NCBI GenBank assembly: GCA_047974805.1 | Contig: JBKECS010000066.1 | Location: 38,841-102,840 of the forward strand | Origin: JAJXUB01 sp047974805 | Lineage (GTDB): Bacteria > Actinomycetota > Actinomycetes > Actinomycetales > Dermatophilaceae | Reading direction: 5' to 3' | Length of the DNA: 64,000 bases | Made by a program: the position numbers and the translations under genes | In this document: in pieces, positions 9,011 through 17,711 of the stretch | Numbering within the stretch: position 1 is the stretch's first letter | How the letters are laid out: every line of letters starts with the position of its first letter | Notes under the pieces: generated by a model | The model's database searches: none | What the model saw: the letters and a program-made list of their open reading frames with translations, nothing else | What the model was told of the DNA's origin: nothing

Positions 9011-9426
9011 GAGGCCACTGTATCGGCGGGTGGCGCCGCGTCCACTTGGCCGCCACGGATGAGTGCCCACAGCCAAAGGGCCAGGAAGATGAGCCCAATG
9101 ACCGCCATGGTCGGCACAACGAACGCGGAGGCGAGCGCGGCCAGCTGAACGAGCCAGCCCAGCGTCACGCCCCACGCCCTGCGCATGGCTCCTGCTGCGA
9201 TCAACGCCATGACCGCCAAGGCCACCCCAAACCAGAGATAGCGGGCTGCGTGCCCATCCTCCCCGGCCACAGCGACGCCACGGGCGACCAGGGCGCCGAA
9301 GAAGATGACGATGGCCTCGGCGAACAGCACAAGTGCGCCCAACCGCCAGCTGAACGTGCCAAGTCGTCCAAAGAATGGGGGTCGTGTGCCGCGGGACGGC
9401 GATGACGATCCGACAGGGTTGTCCAC
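9007..9426 (-). CDS. DUF4233 membrane protein
   Basis: This 139-residue protein has a polar N-terminus (about 25 residues) and four hydrophobic segments, with LALWLWALIRG near the end. It matches the DUF4233 family, which in Actinobacteria is almost always located between folC and ndk, as here. No biochemical function is known. It lies 23 nt after folC and overlaps ndk by 4 nt. Confidence 0.85.
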   Translation of the reverse strand: MDNPVGSSSPSRGTRPPFFGRLGTFSWRLGALVLFAEAIVIFFGALVARGVAVAGEDGHAARYLWFGVALAVMALIAAGAMRRAWGVTLGWLVQLAALASAFVVPTMAVIGLIFLALWLWALIRGGQVDAAPPADTVAS

Positions 9427-9449
9427 GATCCCAGCCTAGGACGGGTGCT

Positions 9450-10838
9450 TCAGACCGAATCGGCGCCGAGCAGCATCCGGACCTCGGCCGCGGTGACCAC
9501 CGACCCGGTGGCCACGATGCCACCGTTGACGCCGCCCTCGTCGGCCAGTTCGGCGGCCGCGTCGACGGCATCGGGCAGGTCCGCCACAACGCTGACCCGG
9601 TGCTCGCCGAAGATCTCGACGGCCAGTTCGCCGAGTTCGGCCGGATTCATCGCCCGTGGAGAGGTCGTGCGGGAGATGACGACCTCGTCGAAGATGGGTT
9701 CGAAGATCTCCAACATCCCGGTGGCATCCTTGTCGGCCATGACCGCGATGACACCGACGAGCTTGCCGAAAGCGAACGAGTCCTTCAACGCCTCGGCAAG
9801 CGCCCGCGCGCCGTGCGGGTTGTGTGCTGCATCGACGATCACCGTCGGAGAGCGTCGGACGATCTCCAAACGCCCAGGGCTCTTCACCGCCGCCAGGCCG
9901 GCGCGTAGCACGTCGATGTTCAGCGCCCGGCTGCCCCCACCGACAAAACACTCCACCGCGGCGACCGCCATGGCGGCGTTGTCGCCCTGGTGCGCCCCGT
10001 GCAGCGGAAGGAACAGATCGGCATACGTGGCAGCAAGCCCGGCGACCGTCAGGTTCTGGCCACCGACGGCGACGACGCGTTCGGTGACCGCGAAATCGAT
10101 CCCTGCCACGGCAAGGCTCGCACCGGCCTGCTCGGCCGCCTCGGCCACGATGGCCGCGACGGCGGGGTCCTGGGCGGCGCTGACCACGTGAGCACCCGTC
10201 TTGATAATGCCCACCTTCTCGGTGGCGATCTGCTCCACCGAATCCCCCAGGAACCGGGTGTGATCCACTCCGATCGGGCCTATGACCGCCACGTCTCCAT
10301 CTGCGACGTTCGTGGCATCCCAACGCCCGCCGAGCCCGACCTCGACGATGGCCACGTCGACCGGTGAGTCCGCGAAGGCCGCATAGGCGACGGCGACAAG
10401 GGTTTGGAAGTAGTTCATTCGCGGGCCGCCGGCGGCCACGGTGCGCGCGTCCACCATTTCGACATACGGGCGGACCTCCTTGTATGCCGCAATGAACTTC
10501 TCCGGCTCGATCGCAGCACCGTCCAGGGCGATGCGCTCCCTCAGGTCGTGCAGGTGCGGACTGGTGAACCGGCCGGTGCGAAGGCCGTGCTCACGGAGGA
10601 TCGATTCGATCAAGCGCGCCGTCGACGTCTTGCCATTGGTTCCGGTCAGGTGGATCACCGGAAAGGCACGCTGGGGATCCCCAAGCAGTTCCATGACGGC
10701 GGTGATTTCTGCCAGGGAGGGGTCGATGTCGTTCTCCGGGGCGCGGGCCAGCAGCTCCTGGTCGATCTCCCGCAGGCGCCGGGTGACCTCCAGCTGGTGG
10801 GCAGCATGGCGGGCGGCGGCGTCGGGTGCGGGGCTCAT
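9450..10838 (-). CDS. folC: Bifunctional dihydrofolate/folylpolyglutamate synthase
   Basis: A Mur-ligase-family ATP-dependent enzyme adds glutamate to dihydropteroate and then to folates. It has the P-loop HLTGTNGKTS, the LGGRWDATN region of the central domain, and VDAAHNPHGA at the start of the C-terminal domain, giving a normal length of about 462 residues. I prefer ATG 10838 (MSPAPDAAAR); a GTG at 10877 would add 13 residues, and neither has a convincing ribosome site. In this lineage folC commonly follows a valyl- or isoleucyl-tRNA synthetase gene; here two extra genes separate it from ileS. Confidence 0.92.
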   Translation of the reverse strand: MSPAPDAAARHAAHQLEVTRRLREIDQELLARAPENDIDPSLAEITAVMELLGDPQRAFPVIHLTGTNGKTSTARLIESILREHGLRTGRFTSPHLHDLRERIALDGAAIEPEKFIAAYKEVRPYVEMVDARTVAAGGPRMNYFQTLVAVAYAAFADSPVDVAIVEVGLGGRWDATNVADGDVAVIGPIGVDHTRFLGDSVEQIATEKVGIIKTGAHVVSAAQDPAVAAIVAEAAEQAGASLAVAGIDFAVTERVVAVGGQNLTVAGLAATYADLFLPLHGAHQGDNAAMAVAAVECFVGGGSRALNIDVLRAGLAAVKSPGRLEIVRRSPTVIVDAAHNPHGARALAEALKDSFAFGKLVGVIAVMADKDATGMLEIFEPIFDEVVISRTTSPRAMNPAELGELAVEIFGEHRVSVVADLPDAVDAAAELADEGGVNGGIVATGSVVTAAEVRMLLGADSV

Positions 10839-10898
10839 CGGGCTAGTCTCGCGCACGACGCCGGGGTGTGCCGCCACGCCCGGCGTCTGGAGCGATGG

Positions 10899-12233
10899 CT
10901 ACCCGTGGTTATGACCCTGCTCACCGTGAGCCTGGTGATCAAGCAGGTTCGGACCGTGCGGGCCGTCGTGACCGTGCACGTTGTCCGGGTCACCGACATA
11001 CGTCATGGTCAACTCACCGTGCATGAGTTGCTCCCTGGTGACCGGGATGACTCGTCCGTCGTTGAACGTCCACCAGGCGAACGGTTCGGAACCGTCCGGC
11101 ATGAGCGGGGCTGGCGGGGGCACGTATGCCGGCAGTTCGCCGGGATCGAAGCTGTCGAGCTCTGCGGCGATGTCCTCGACGAACTCGTCGATACCCGGCA
11201 CCGAACCCACGGGGCCCCCAGCGAGCAGTCCGTCGGCGCCCAGGAGGACGGCGGAGGGGGATTCACCCAGGCCCAGCTCGTACCAGGCGCGACCCTCATG
11301 GTCATACCACCCATCCTCGGGCGCAGCGACCTCCGGGCGCTGGTGCGCCTGGAACGGCAGCGTCGTGACGTAGTGCACGTCGACGAACGGCAGCGCCGCA
11401 CGCCAACGCGACATACTCTCCAGCGCCAACGCAGTCGTGCCGCAGAAGCAGTTCGTCGCGACGAGCAGGACGGGTTTGCTCCGCGCGAGCTCCGGCAGGG
11501 AGGTCACCTCACCGGCGCGACCAACGAGATAGGCCATCGGGATGGGGCGGCGGACATAGTCGGGGTTGTCCCGATCGAGCGCGTCCAGGACCTCCTGATC
11601 GCTGATGGCTTGGACTGCGCCACCAACAGCATCGGATGGAGGACGCACAGCGGTGGCACCGACCCCGCCGGGGGGCGGCGCTGCCGGGCTCACTGCAGTA
11701 CCGGTGCTACTTGCGGTTGTTGAGCCTGCGGCCACGAACCAGACGACGACGCCAACCACAGCACTGGCGGCCAACCATCCCGCCGCGGATCCCCCGGGTG
11801 CCGCCAGAAGGGACCAGAGCGAGTCTCCGGCCAGACCGACCCCGACCGCCGCGACGGCAAGGACGACGAAGATGACGTTGCGGGTGACCGTTCGTCCGTT
11901 GATCCGCTGGTCCCCGATCTTGCCGAAGCACCCGCAGCTCGGGCGGGGGTCGAAGCGCATGGCGCGGGCGACCAGGGCTGCATAGGTGAGCATGAGTGCC
12001 AGCGTCAACCACGAGGCGGCGAGGTAGATCGGGGCCCACGGGGTCAGCAGCCCCAAGGCAAGGGCGCCCTCTCCGGCGGGGAGGGCGACGCCGACCCACG
12101 GCTTGGCAAACGCCCTTGGCAAACGGAGGTTGGCGATGACCGACCTGGTGGAATACCGGTCCCGCCATTTGGCGTACCCGCTAAGCAGCAGCACACCGGC
12201 TAGCACCAACGGCGCCACAGCAAGAAATGTCAC
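10899..12233 (-). CDS. MauE/DoxX-type membrane protein fused to a thioredoxin-like domain, His-rich tail
   Basis: The 444-residue protein has three parts. Residues 1-170 form a MauE-like membrane domain with several hydrophobic segments and the PSCGCFG motif (Cys100, Cys102) typical of MauE/DoxX redox proteins. Residues 171-210 are a Pro/Ala-rich linker. Residues 225-400 look like a thioredoxin-fold domain with Cys262-x-Cys264 (ATNCFCGTT). The last 25 residues carry seven His (for example HGHDGPH), a likely metal-binding tail. MauE is needed for disulfide formation in methylamine dehydrogenase small subunit. No mau structural gene is here, but the upstream gene encodes an exported 22-Cys protein, a plausible client. 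Confidence 0.75.
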   Translation of the reverse strand: MTFLAVAPLVLAGVLLLSGYAKWRDRYSTRSVIANLRLPRAFAKPWVGVALPAGEGALALGLLTPWAPIYLAASWLTLALMLTYAALVARAMRFDPRPSCGCFGKIGDQRINGRTVTRNVIFVVLAVAAVGVGLAGDSLWSLLAAPGGSAAGWLAASAVVGVVVWFVAAGSTTASSTGTAVSPAAPPPGGVGATAVRPPSDAVGGAVQAISDQEVLDALDRDNPDYVRRPIPMAYLVGRAGEVTSLPELARSKPVLLVATNCFCGTTALALESMSRWRAALPFVDVHYVTTLPFQAHQRPEVAAPEDGWYDHEGRAWYELGLGESPSAVLLGADGLLAGGPVGSVPGIDEFVEDIAAELDSFDPGELPAYVPPPAPLMPDGSEPFAWWTFNDGRVIPVTREQLMHGELTMTYVGDPDNVHGHDGPHGPNLLDHQAHGEQGHNHG

Positions 12234-12281
12234 GTCGATTCACTCCTGTCGAGCACGGCGGCCCTCACGTGTATGCCCTGC

Positions 12282-13217
12282 TCAGAGGTGCCCGCCCGGG
12301 CTGCAGCCCCAGGCTGAGGTCGTGCCGTCGGGCAGATAGCAGGCCACGGCCTTGGCGCTCTCGGTGTTGCAGTAGTACTGGTTCGCCACCGGACGGCAGG
12401 AGGTGAACCCGTTGGCGGTCGAGGACACCGTGCCGGAGCAGGACGTGACCGCGCTGGAGGTGTCGATCGACGCGGTCAGGGTGCAGCAGGCGCCGGAGCC
12501 GTAATAGTTCGTCCCGGTTCCGCCGAGCGTGGTGCAGCCGGCGTTTTGGGTCTGGGCGAAGTTGGGACTGAACGAGACCCCGAAGCATCGATAGAAGACC
12601 CCCGTGTCCATATCCGGCCCCCAGATGTGGGTCGGGCACCAGGCGTCGTTGAAGGTCAGCGTGAACGTATTGCTCGCACCTTCGACCCAGCCACTCAGCC
12701 CGGAGCACATCGCGGTGGTCTGGGTCTTGGCATACGCGGTGGGGACCGGGTCGGTGAAGCCCGTCCCGGGATAGCACGGGTTGTAGGGGTAGTTGCACGG
12801 GCCGGGTGTCGGCGTCGCGTAGTGGTTCGTGTAGGGAGCCTGGTAGCTCATGATCCAGCACGAGCAACCCAGCCCGTTAGCGCAGGTGTAGCTGAAGGTG
12901 ATGATCGTGCCCTTGGGGATGCAGTCATCATTGACCGTCGCCACGGTCTGGGTCGCGCCAGCGTTGTCGCAGTTGGGACAGATCTGGAACCAGGCCCGGG
13001 TCGTGCGGGTCGAGCCCGGGATCCCGTTGGAGATCTGCTCACAAAACCACGAGCTGCATCCGGCGATGTCGGGACAATCGGGCAGGCTGGCCGAGGACGC
13101 CAGCGCGGGGGTGGCGCCGGCGACGACGACGGTGGGCACGGCCCATGCCGATCCTCGCATGACCGAGCGGCGGCGAACACCTGGTGTCGAATTCGTGGCA
13201 GGAGCGTCAGTGGTCAT
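12282..13217 (-). CDS. Exported 22-cysteine protein of unknown function
   Basis: From ATG 13217 (GAGGTG upstream) the 311-residue protein starts with a twin-arginine-type signal (VRRRSVMRGSAW, hydrophobic run, cleavage near PALASS). The mature part holds 22 Cys, spread over its whole length, and many Tyr, Trp, Thr and Gly, with motifs such as GLGCSCW and GSGACCTL. I recognise no family. The even Cys count and export suggest an extensively disulfide-bonded extracytoplasmic protein. The next gene downstream in the same direction is the MauE-thioredoxin fusion, with a 48-nt gap, so the two probably form an operon. Both sit between ileS and folC. Confidence 0.7.
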   Translation of the reverse strand: MTTDAPATNSTPGVRRRSVMRGSAWAVPTVVVAGATPALASSASLPDCPDIAGCSSWFCEQISNGIPGSTRTTRAWFQICPNCDNAGATQTVATVNDDCIPKGTIITFSYTCANGLGCSCWIMSYQAPYTNHYATPTPGPCNYPYNPCYPGTGFTDPVPTAYAKTQTTAMCSGLSGWVEGASNTFTLTFNDAWCPTHIWGPDMDTGVFYRCFGVSFSPNFAQTQNAGCTTLGGTGTNYYGSGACCTLTASIDTSSAVTSCSGTVSSTANGFTSCRPVANQYYCNTESAKAVACYLPDGTTSAWGCSPGGHL

Positions 13218-13387
13218 GGGGAACGGCACCTCGCGGGGGACGACATCAACCAGCGGCGGCACCTCGACATTTGCCAACCACCGGGTAATGAAAATAGGGC
13301 AGCGGGGTCGCCCAGGGACGGCATAGACCTTAACCCAGCCAGGCACGCCAGGCAGCCAGCCCGTCACCCGGTGCGTTGAGTGAGGCT

Positions 13388-13422
13388 GTCGCCTGGGGTT
13401 GCGGCACGTAATCCCAGGCGAC
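13388..13422 (-). terminator. Hairpin after ileS
   Basis: Perfect 10-bp arms GTCGCCTGGG (13388-13397) and CCCAGGCGAC (13413-13422) flank a 15-nt loop, 25 nt past the ileS stop. It probably ends the ileS transcript before the exported 22-Cys gene. No long T-run follows. Confidence 0.6.
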
Positions 13423-13446
13423 GGGCACATCCTGGAGCCGGTGTAG

Positions 13447-16400
13447 TCAGCGTTTGCGGATCAGCAGGCGGACCCGCAAGTTGTCGCCGACGGTGGTTTC
13501 GGTGACCTCCTCGTCAGTAGCGTCGAGGTCGTCGAGGTGCATCGAGGCCGACAGCTGCTGCGACAGCGTCTCGGACATCACCAGGTCCCGGTGCTCCACG
13601 GTGGCCCTCCATACTGGTTCGGCGCCCACGATGGTGGCGGAAATCCGGTCGGTGACCTCGAGCCCGGCGTCCTTGCGCGCCTGCTGTACGGCACGGACAA
13701 GGTCGCGCGCCACGCCCTCGGTGGCCAGCGCGTCGGTGACCTCAACATCAAGCACGACGAACCCGCCACCATTGAGCATCCCCGTCGCCGTGCCCGAGGA
13801 GTCGCCGTCACCGGCGACCATCTCCAGGGTGTACTCCCCCGGCGCCAACACGATGCCTCCAGCCGTCACTTCTCCGGCCCCCGACACTGACCAGTCGCCA
13901 CTCTTGGCGCCGCGGATGGCCGTCTGGACGTCCTTGCCCAGCCTCGGGCCGGCGAGGCGGGCATTGACGGTCAATGCCTCAGTGACGCCGAAGCCGGCGG
14001 CGGCCTCGTCCGTGTCGGACATCAGGCGCACCTGCTTGACGTTGACCTCCTCGGCAATGATCGGCTCGAACCCGGCAAGCGCCTCGGGGTCGGCGGTGAC
14101 CACGGTCAGGCTGGCCAACGGCAATCGAGTCCGCAGGCCGGCGCCCTTGCGCAGCGAGGAGGCCACTGAACACACCTCCCGGACCTTGTCCATGGCAGCG
14201 ACCAAGCCGTCGTCGCGGGGCAGGTCACCGGCCGAAGGCCAGTCGGTCAGGTGCACCGAGCGGCCACCGGTCAGGCCTCGCCAGATCTCCTCGGTGGTCA
14301 GCGGCAGGAGAGGCGCGGTGACCCGGCATACCGTCTCCAGCGTCGTATACAGCGTGTCGAAGGCCGCCTTGGTGCCGTCCTGATCACCGGACCCGGTGTC
14401 CCAGAATCGTTCCCGCGAGCGACGCACATACCAGTTCGTCAGCACGTCGAGGAAGCTGCGCGTGGAGTCACACGCCCCGGCGATGTCGAAGGCGTCCAGC
14501 CGCTCGGTGGACTCGTGCACGTATGCCGCGAGCTTGGCCAGCAGGTACCGATCCAACGGGTCGTTCGAGGCCGTCGAACGCCTGGCCTCATAACCGCTCT
14601 CCCCTAGTGCGTTGGCATAAAGGCTGAAGAAGTACCAGACGTTCCACAGCGGCAGCAGCACCTGGCGAACCCCGTCCCGGATGCCCTGCTCGGTGACGAT
14701 GAGATTGCCGCCGCGCAAGATGGGCGAGGACATGAGGAACCAGCGCATCGCGTCCGCTCCGTCACGGTGGAACACCTCGGTGACGTCGGGATAGTTGCGC
14801 AACGACTTGGACATCTTCGCTCCGTCGTTGCCGAGCACGATGCCATGGCTGATGCAGGCGGAGAATGCCGGACGATCGAAGAGTGCCGTGGCGAGGATGT
14901 GCAGGGTGTAGAACCAGCCACGGGTCTGCCCGATGTACTCGACGATGAAGTCCGCCGGGAAGTGCTGCTCGAACCACTCGGCATTCTCGAACGGGTAGTG
15001 CACCTGGGCAAAGCTCATCGACCCGGAGTCGAACCAGACGTCGAGCACGTCCTCGACCCGGCGCATCGTCGAATTCCCGGTCGGGTCATCCGGGTTTGGC
15101 CGGGTCAGTTGGTCGATGTAGGGCCGGTGCACGTCCGGCTCACCGGTGGGGCCGATGGGGAGACGGCCGAAGTCCGCCTCCAGCTCCGCCAGCGAGCCAT
15201 AGACGTCGACCCGGGGGTATGCCGGGTCGTCGGACTTCCACACCGGGATGGGGCTACCCCAGAACCGGTTCCGGGAGATGGACCAGTCGCGGGCATTCTC
15301 CAACCATTTGCCGAATTGGCCGTCCTTGACGTGCTCGGGCACCCAGGTGATCTCCTGGTTGAGCGCCACCATCCGATCCTTGAACTTCGTCACCTCGACG
15401 AACCATGAGCTGACCGCCATGTAGATCAGCGGCTGCCGGCAGCGCCAACAATGCGGGTAGGAGTGCTCGTAGGTTTCCCGCCGGACCAGCACGGTGCCGT
15501 CGGTGACACTGCCCCGTTCGCCACCGGCGGTGGCGGCGTTGAGATGGTCGAGAATCAGCCCATTGGCGTCCAGCACCTGGATGTTCTCGTAGTCGGTGAC
15601 CGGGAAGGTGAACCTGCCGTCCGGACCCACCGGTACCACCGGAGCGATGCCCGCAGCGTCGGTGACGACCTTGTCCTCCTCACCGAACGCCGGCGCGATG
15701 TGGACGAGCCCGGTCCCGTCCTCGGTGGTGACGTAGTCCGCAGGCAGGATCTGGTGGGCGCCTGCGTGTCCGAGGAAGTAGGAGAACGGCGGGGTGTAGT
15801 GCGTGCCGACGAGGTCCGCTCCCTTGACGCTCGCGACGACCCGGTCGGCGACATCCTCACCCAGCTCGCGGGCGTAGGCGGCCAGCCGTTCCCGCGCCAA
15901 CAGGTAACGCTCCTCCTGCCCCGTGGGACCGTCCGAGGTGACCACGACATAGTCGACATCGGGGTGCACCGCCATGGCGAGGTTGGACGGCAACGTCCAT
16001 GGGGTGGTCGTCCAGATCAGCGCCAGCGTCCCCGCATACGGGCCGTCGCTCAGCCGCAACCCAAGCGTCACGGCGGGGTCTTGCCGGGACCGGTAGACCT
16101 CCTCGTCCATGCGCAGTTCGTGGTTGCTCAGCGGGGTCTGGTCGTTCCAGCAATAGGGCAGCACCCGGAAGCCCTCGTAGACCCAGCCCTTGTCGTACAG
16201 CGACTTGAACGCCCACAGCACCGACTCCATGAAGGTGGGGTTGAGTGTCTTGTAATCGTGCTCGAAATCGACCCAGCGAGCTTGGCGGGTAACGTAGGCC
16301 CGCCACTCGTCGGTGTACTTCAGGACCGAGGCGCGACACTTTTCGTTGAACGTGCCGATCCCCAGGTCGAGGATCTCCTCCTTGGTCTTGATCCCCAGCT

Positions 16401-16773
16401 GGCTCATCGCCTCCAACTCGGCGGGCAGACCGTGAGTGTCCCACCCGAAGCGGCGTTCCACCTTGCGCCCACACATGGTCTGGTAGCGGGGCACGATGTC
16501 CTTGACATAGCCGGTGAGCAGGTGGCCGTAGTGCGGAAGACCGTTGGCGAAGGGTGGGCCGTCATAAAAGACGAATTCGTTGGCGCCGTCGACGCCGGCG
16601 CCACGGTTGTCGATGGAGGCCTGAAAGGTGTCGTCGGCAGCCCAGTAGGCAAGGACTCGTTCCTCGATCTCCGGGAAATTCGGGGAGGGAGGGATCACCG
16701 TCGAGGCGTCATGGCTGGCGGAGTGCTCGTCGGGGTCGCCAACGGGTCCGGTGCTCGCCTTGGGGTAGGCCAT
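13447..16773 (-). CDS. ileS: Isoleucyl-tRNA synthetase
   Basis: This class I synthetase charges tRNA-Ile. The 1108-residue length and layout fit the long, eukaryote-like type (IleS2) common in Actinobacteria. The HIGH signature is HYGH at residues 81-84 in PPFANGLPHYGHL and the KMSKS loop is GAKMSKSLRN near residue 650. The CP1 editing domain lies between them, and the C-terminal region is a long anticodon-binding and appended domain. ATG 16773 follows AAGGAG by 8 nt; upstream in-frame sequence is the T-box leader and is not coding. Type-2 IleS is often associated with mupirocin tolerance; that is family knowledge, not shown here. Confidence 0.96.
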   Translation of the reverse strand: MAYPKASTGPVGDPDEHSASHDASTVIPPSPNFPEIEERVLAYWAADDTFQASIDNRGAGVDGANEFVFYDGPPFANGLPHYGHLLTGYVKDIVPRYQTMCGRKVERRFGWDTHGLPAELEAMSQLGIKTKEEILDLGIGTFNEKCRASVLKYTDEWRAYVTRQARWVDFEHDYKTLNPTFMESVLWAFKSLYDKGWVYEGFRVLPYCWNDQTPLSNHELRMDEEVYRSRQDPAVTLGLRLSDGPYAGTLALIWTTTPWTLPSNLAMAVHPDVDYVVVTSDGPTGQEERYLLARERLAAYARELGEDVADRVVASVKGADLVGTHYTPPFSYFLGHAGAHQILPADYVTTEDGTGLVHIAPAFGEEDKVVTDAAGIAPVVPVGPDGRFTFPVTDYENIQVLDANGLILDHLNAATAGGERGSVTDGTVLVRRETYEHSYPHCWRCRQPLIYMAVSSWFVEVTKFKDRMVALNQEITWVPEHVKDGQFGKWLENARDWSISRNRFWGSPIPVWKSDDPAYPRVDVYGSLAELEADFGRLPIGPTGEPDVHRPYIDQLTRPNPDDPTGNSTMRRVEDVLDVWFDSGSMSFAQVHYPFENAEWFEQHFPADFIVEYIGQTRGWFYTLHILATALFDRPAFSACISHGIVLGNDGAKMSKSLRNYPDVTEVFHRDGADAMRWFLMSSPILRGGNLIVTEQGIRDGVRQVLLPLWNVWYFFSLYANALGESGYEARRSTASNDPLDRYLLAKLAAYVHESTERLDAFDIAGACDSTRSFLDVLTNWYVRRSRERFWDTGSGDQDGTKAAFDTLYTTLETVCRVTAPLLPLTTEEIWRGLTGGRSVHLTDWPSAGDLPRDDGLVAAMDKVREVCSVASSLRKGAGLRTRLPLASLTVVTADPEALAGFEPIIAEEVNVKQVRLMSDTDEAAAGFGVTEALTVNARLAGPRLGKDVQTAIRGAKSGDWSVSGAGEVTAGGIVLAPGEYTLEMVAGDGDSSGTATGMLNGGGFVVLDVEVTDALATEGVARDLVRAVQQARKDAGLEVTDRISATIVGAEPVWRATVEHRDLVMSETLSQQLSASMHLDDLDATDEEVTETTVGDNLRVRLLIRKR

Positions 16774-16819
16774 TGGTGGTGCTCCTTGGTGCGTTTCCTG
16801 CGTCGTCGGCTGCTTGTGC

Positions 16820-17060
16820 TGCACGAGGACGACGGATGCTTCCCCTGTTCGGGTCGGCACACCACCGCGGTACCACCTCGCTTGCCGTATGCCGTCGGCG
16901 TGCCCGCTGGTCGGCGGGGCGCGCAGCAGCATACGACCGCTTCGTATCGACGCTGTCGTGGCCGGAACGTCCGGTTCTAGTGAGGTGAGCAGACCAGGAA
17001 GGCCTCCTCGCCCGTTCTTCCGAAGGGCTTGCCGCTGATAACGGCTCAAACGCCTGGGCA
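16820..17060 (-). promoter_or_regulatory. T-box riboswitch controlling ileS (translational, ultrashort stem I)
   Basis: The minus strand carries the T-box sequence GGTGGTACCGCG at 16877-16866, between ileS and a leader of about 280 nt. At its 5' side a small hairpin (17045-17031, GCCGTTATCAGCGGC) shows an ATC isoleucine specifier in its loop, the arrangement known for actinobacterial ileS T-boxes. Downstream, complementary CGTCGTC/GACGACG segments and the AAGGAG ribosome site (16787-16782) fit control by sequestering the ribosome site when tRNA-Ile is charged. Start and end are approximate. Confidence 0.88.
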
Positions 17061-17153
17061 CACTCTATCGGCCCTTCAAAAGGACCACCCAATCTGCTCA
17101 TCCCGGCGGCCGCTCGCCGGCGCTCGTGGTCAGTCCTGCAAGAATCACCGTCC

Positions 17154-17693
17154 ATGAGCGGGCTTGAACTGGGGCAGCAGGAATCGTGGCTCAGCCGAGA
17201 GGACCTCGACGCAGCCAGGGACCGCGTGCCGATGCTCTATGTCCAGGCGGTCCCGGTCCGGGTGGACCACACCGGGATCGTCACGACTATCGGGCTGCTC
17301 ATGCGGGCCCGAGAGGACGGCACCGTGGGCCGTGAACTCGTCTCCGGACGAGTGCTCTACCACGAGCGCATCCGTGATGCGCTGCTGCGCAACATCGAAA
17401 AGGACCTCGGGTCGATGGCGCTACCGTCCGTGCCGGTCTCACCGCAGCCGTTCACCGTAGCTGAGTATTTCCCGACTCCCGGGGTGACGCCGTATCACGA
17501 TGTGCGTCAGCATGCCGTGGCCCTGGCGTACGTCGTCCCGGTCAGCGGGGACTGCGCGCCGAGCCAGGACGCCCTGGACTTGGCATGGGTGACCCCGCGG
17601 GAGGCGAGCGACCCGTCGGTCGATGCGGAGATGTCTGGCGGCCATGGAGTCCTGCTGCGCCAAGCCCTGGCCCACCTCGGCTTCCCCATCTAG
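17154..17693 (+). CDS. Nudix-fold family protein with degenerate Nudix box (DUF4916-like)
   Basis: This 179-residue soluble protein resembles the actinobacterial DUF4916/Nudix-like family. The segment GRVLYHERIRDALLRNIE aligns with the Nudix box GX5EX7REUXEE, but the catalytic REUXEE reads RNIEKD, so the metal-binding glutamates are largely lost. It may bind a nucleotide without hydrolysing it. It is divergent from the ileS leader and ends at a TAG that begins the sequence CTAGACGGTATG, discussed separately. A -10-like AAGAAT lies 8 nt upstream of the ATG, so it may be leaderless. Confidence 0.7.
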   Translation: MSGLELGQQESWLSREDLDAARDRVPMLYVQAVPVRVDHTGIVTTIGLLMRAREDGTVGRELVSGRVLYHERIRDALLRNIEKDLGSMALPSVPVSPQPFTVAEYFPTPGVTPYHDVRQHAVALAYVVPVSGDCAPSQDALDLAWVTPREASDPSVDAEMSGGHGVLLRQALAHLGFPI

Positions 17694-17711
17694 ACGGTAT
17701 GAGGTGACTGG

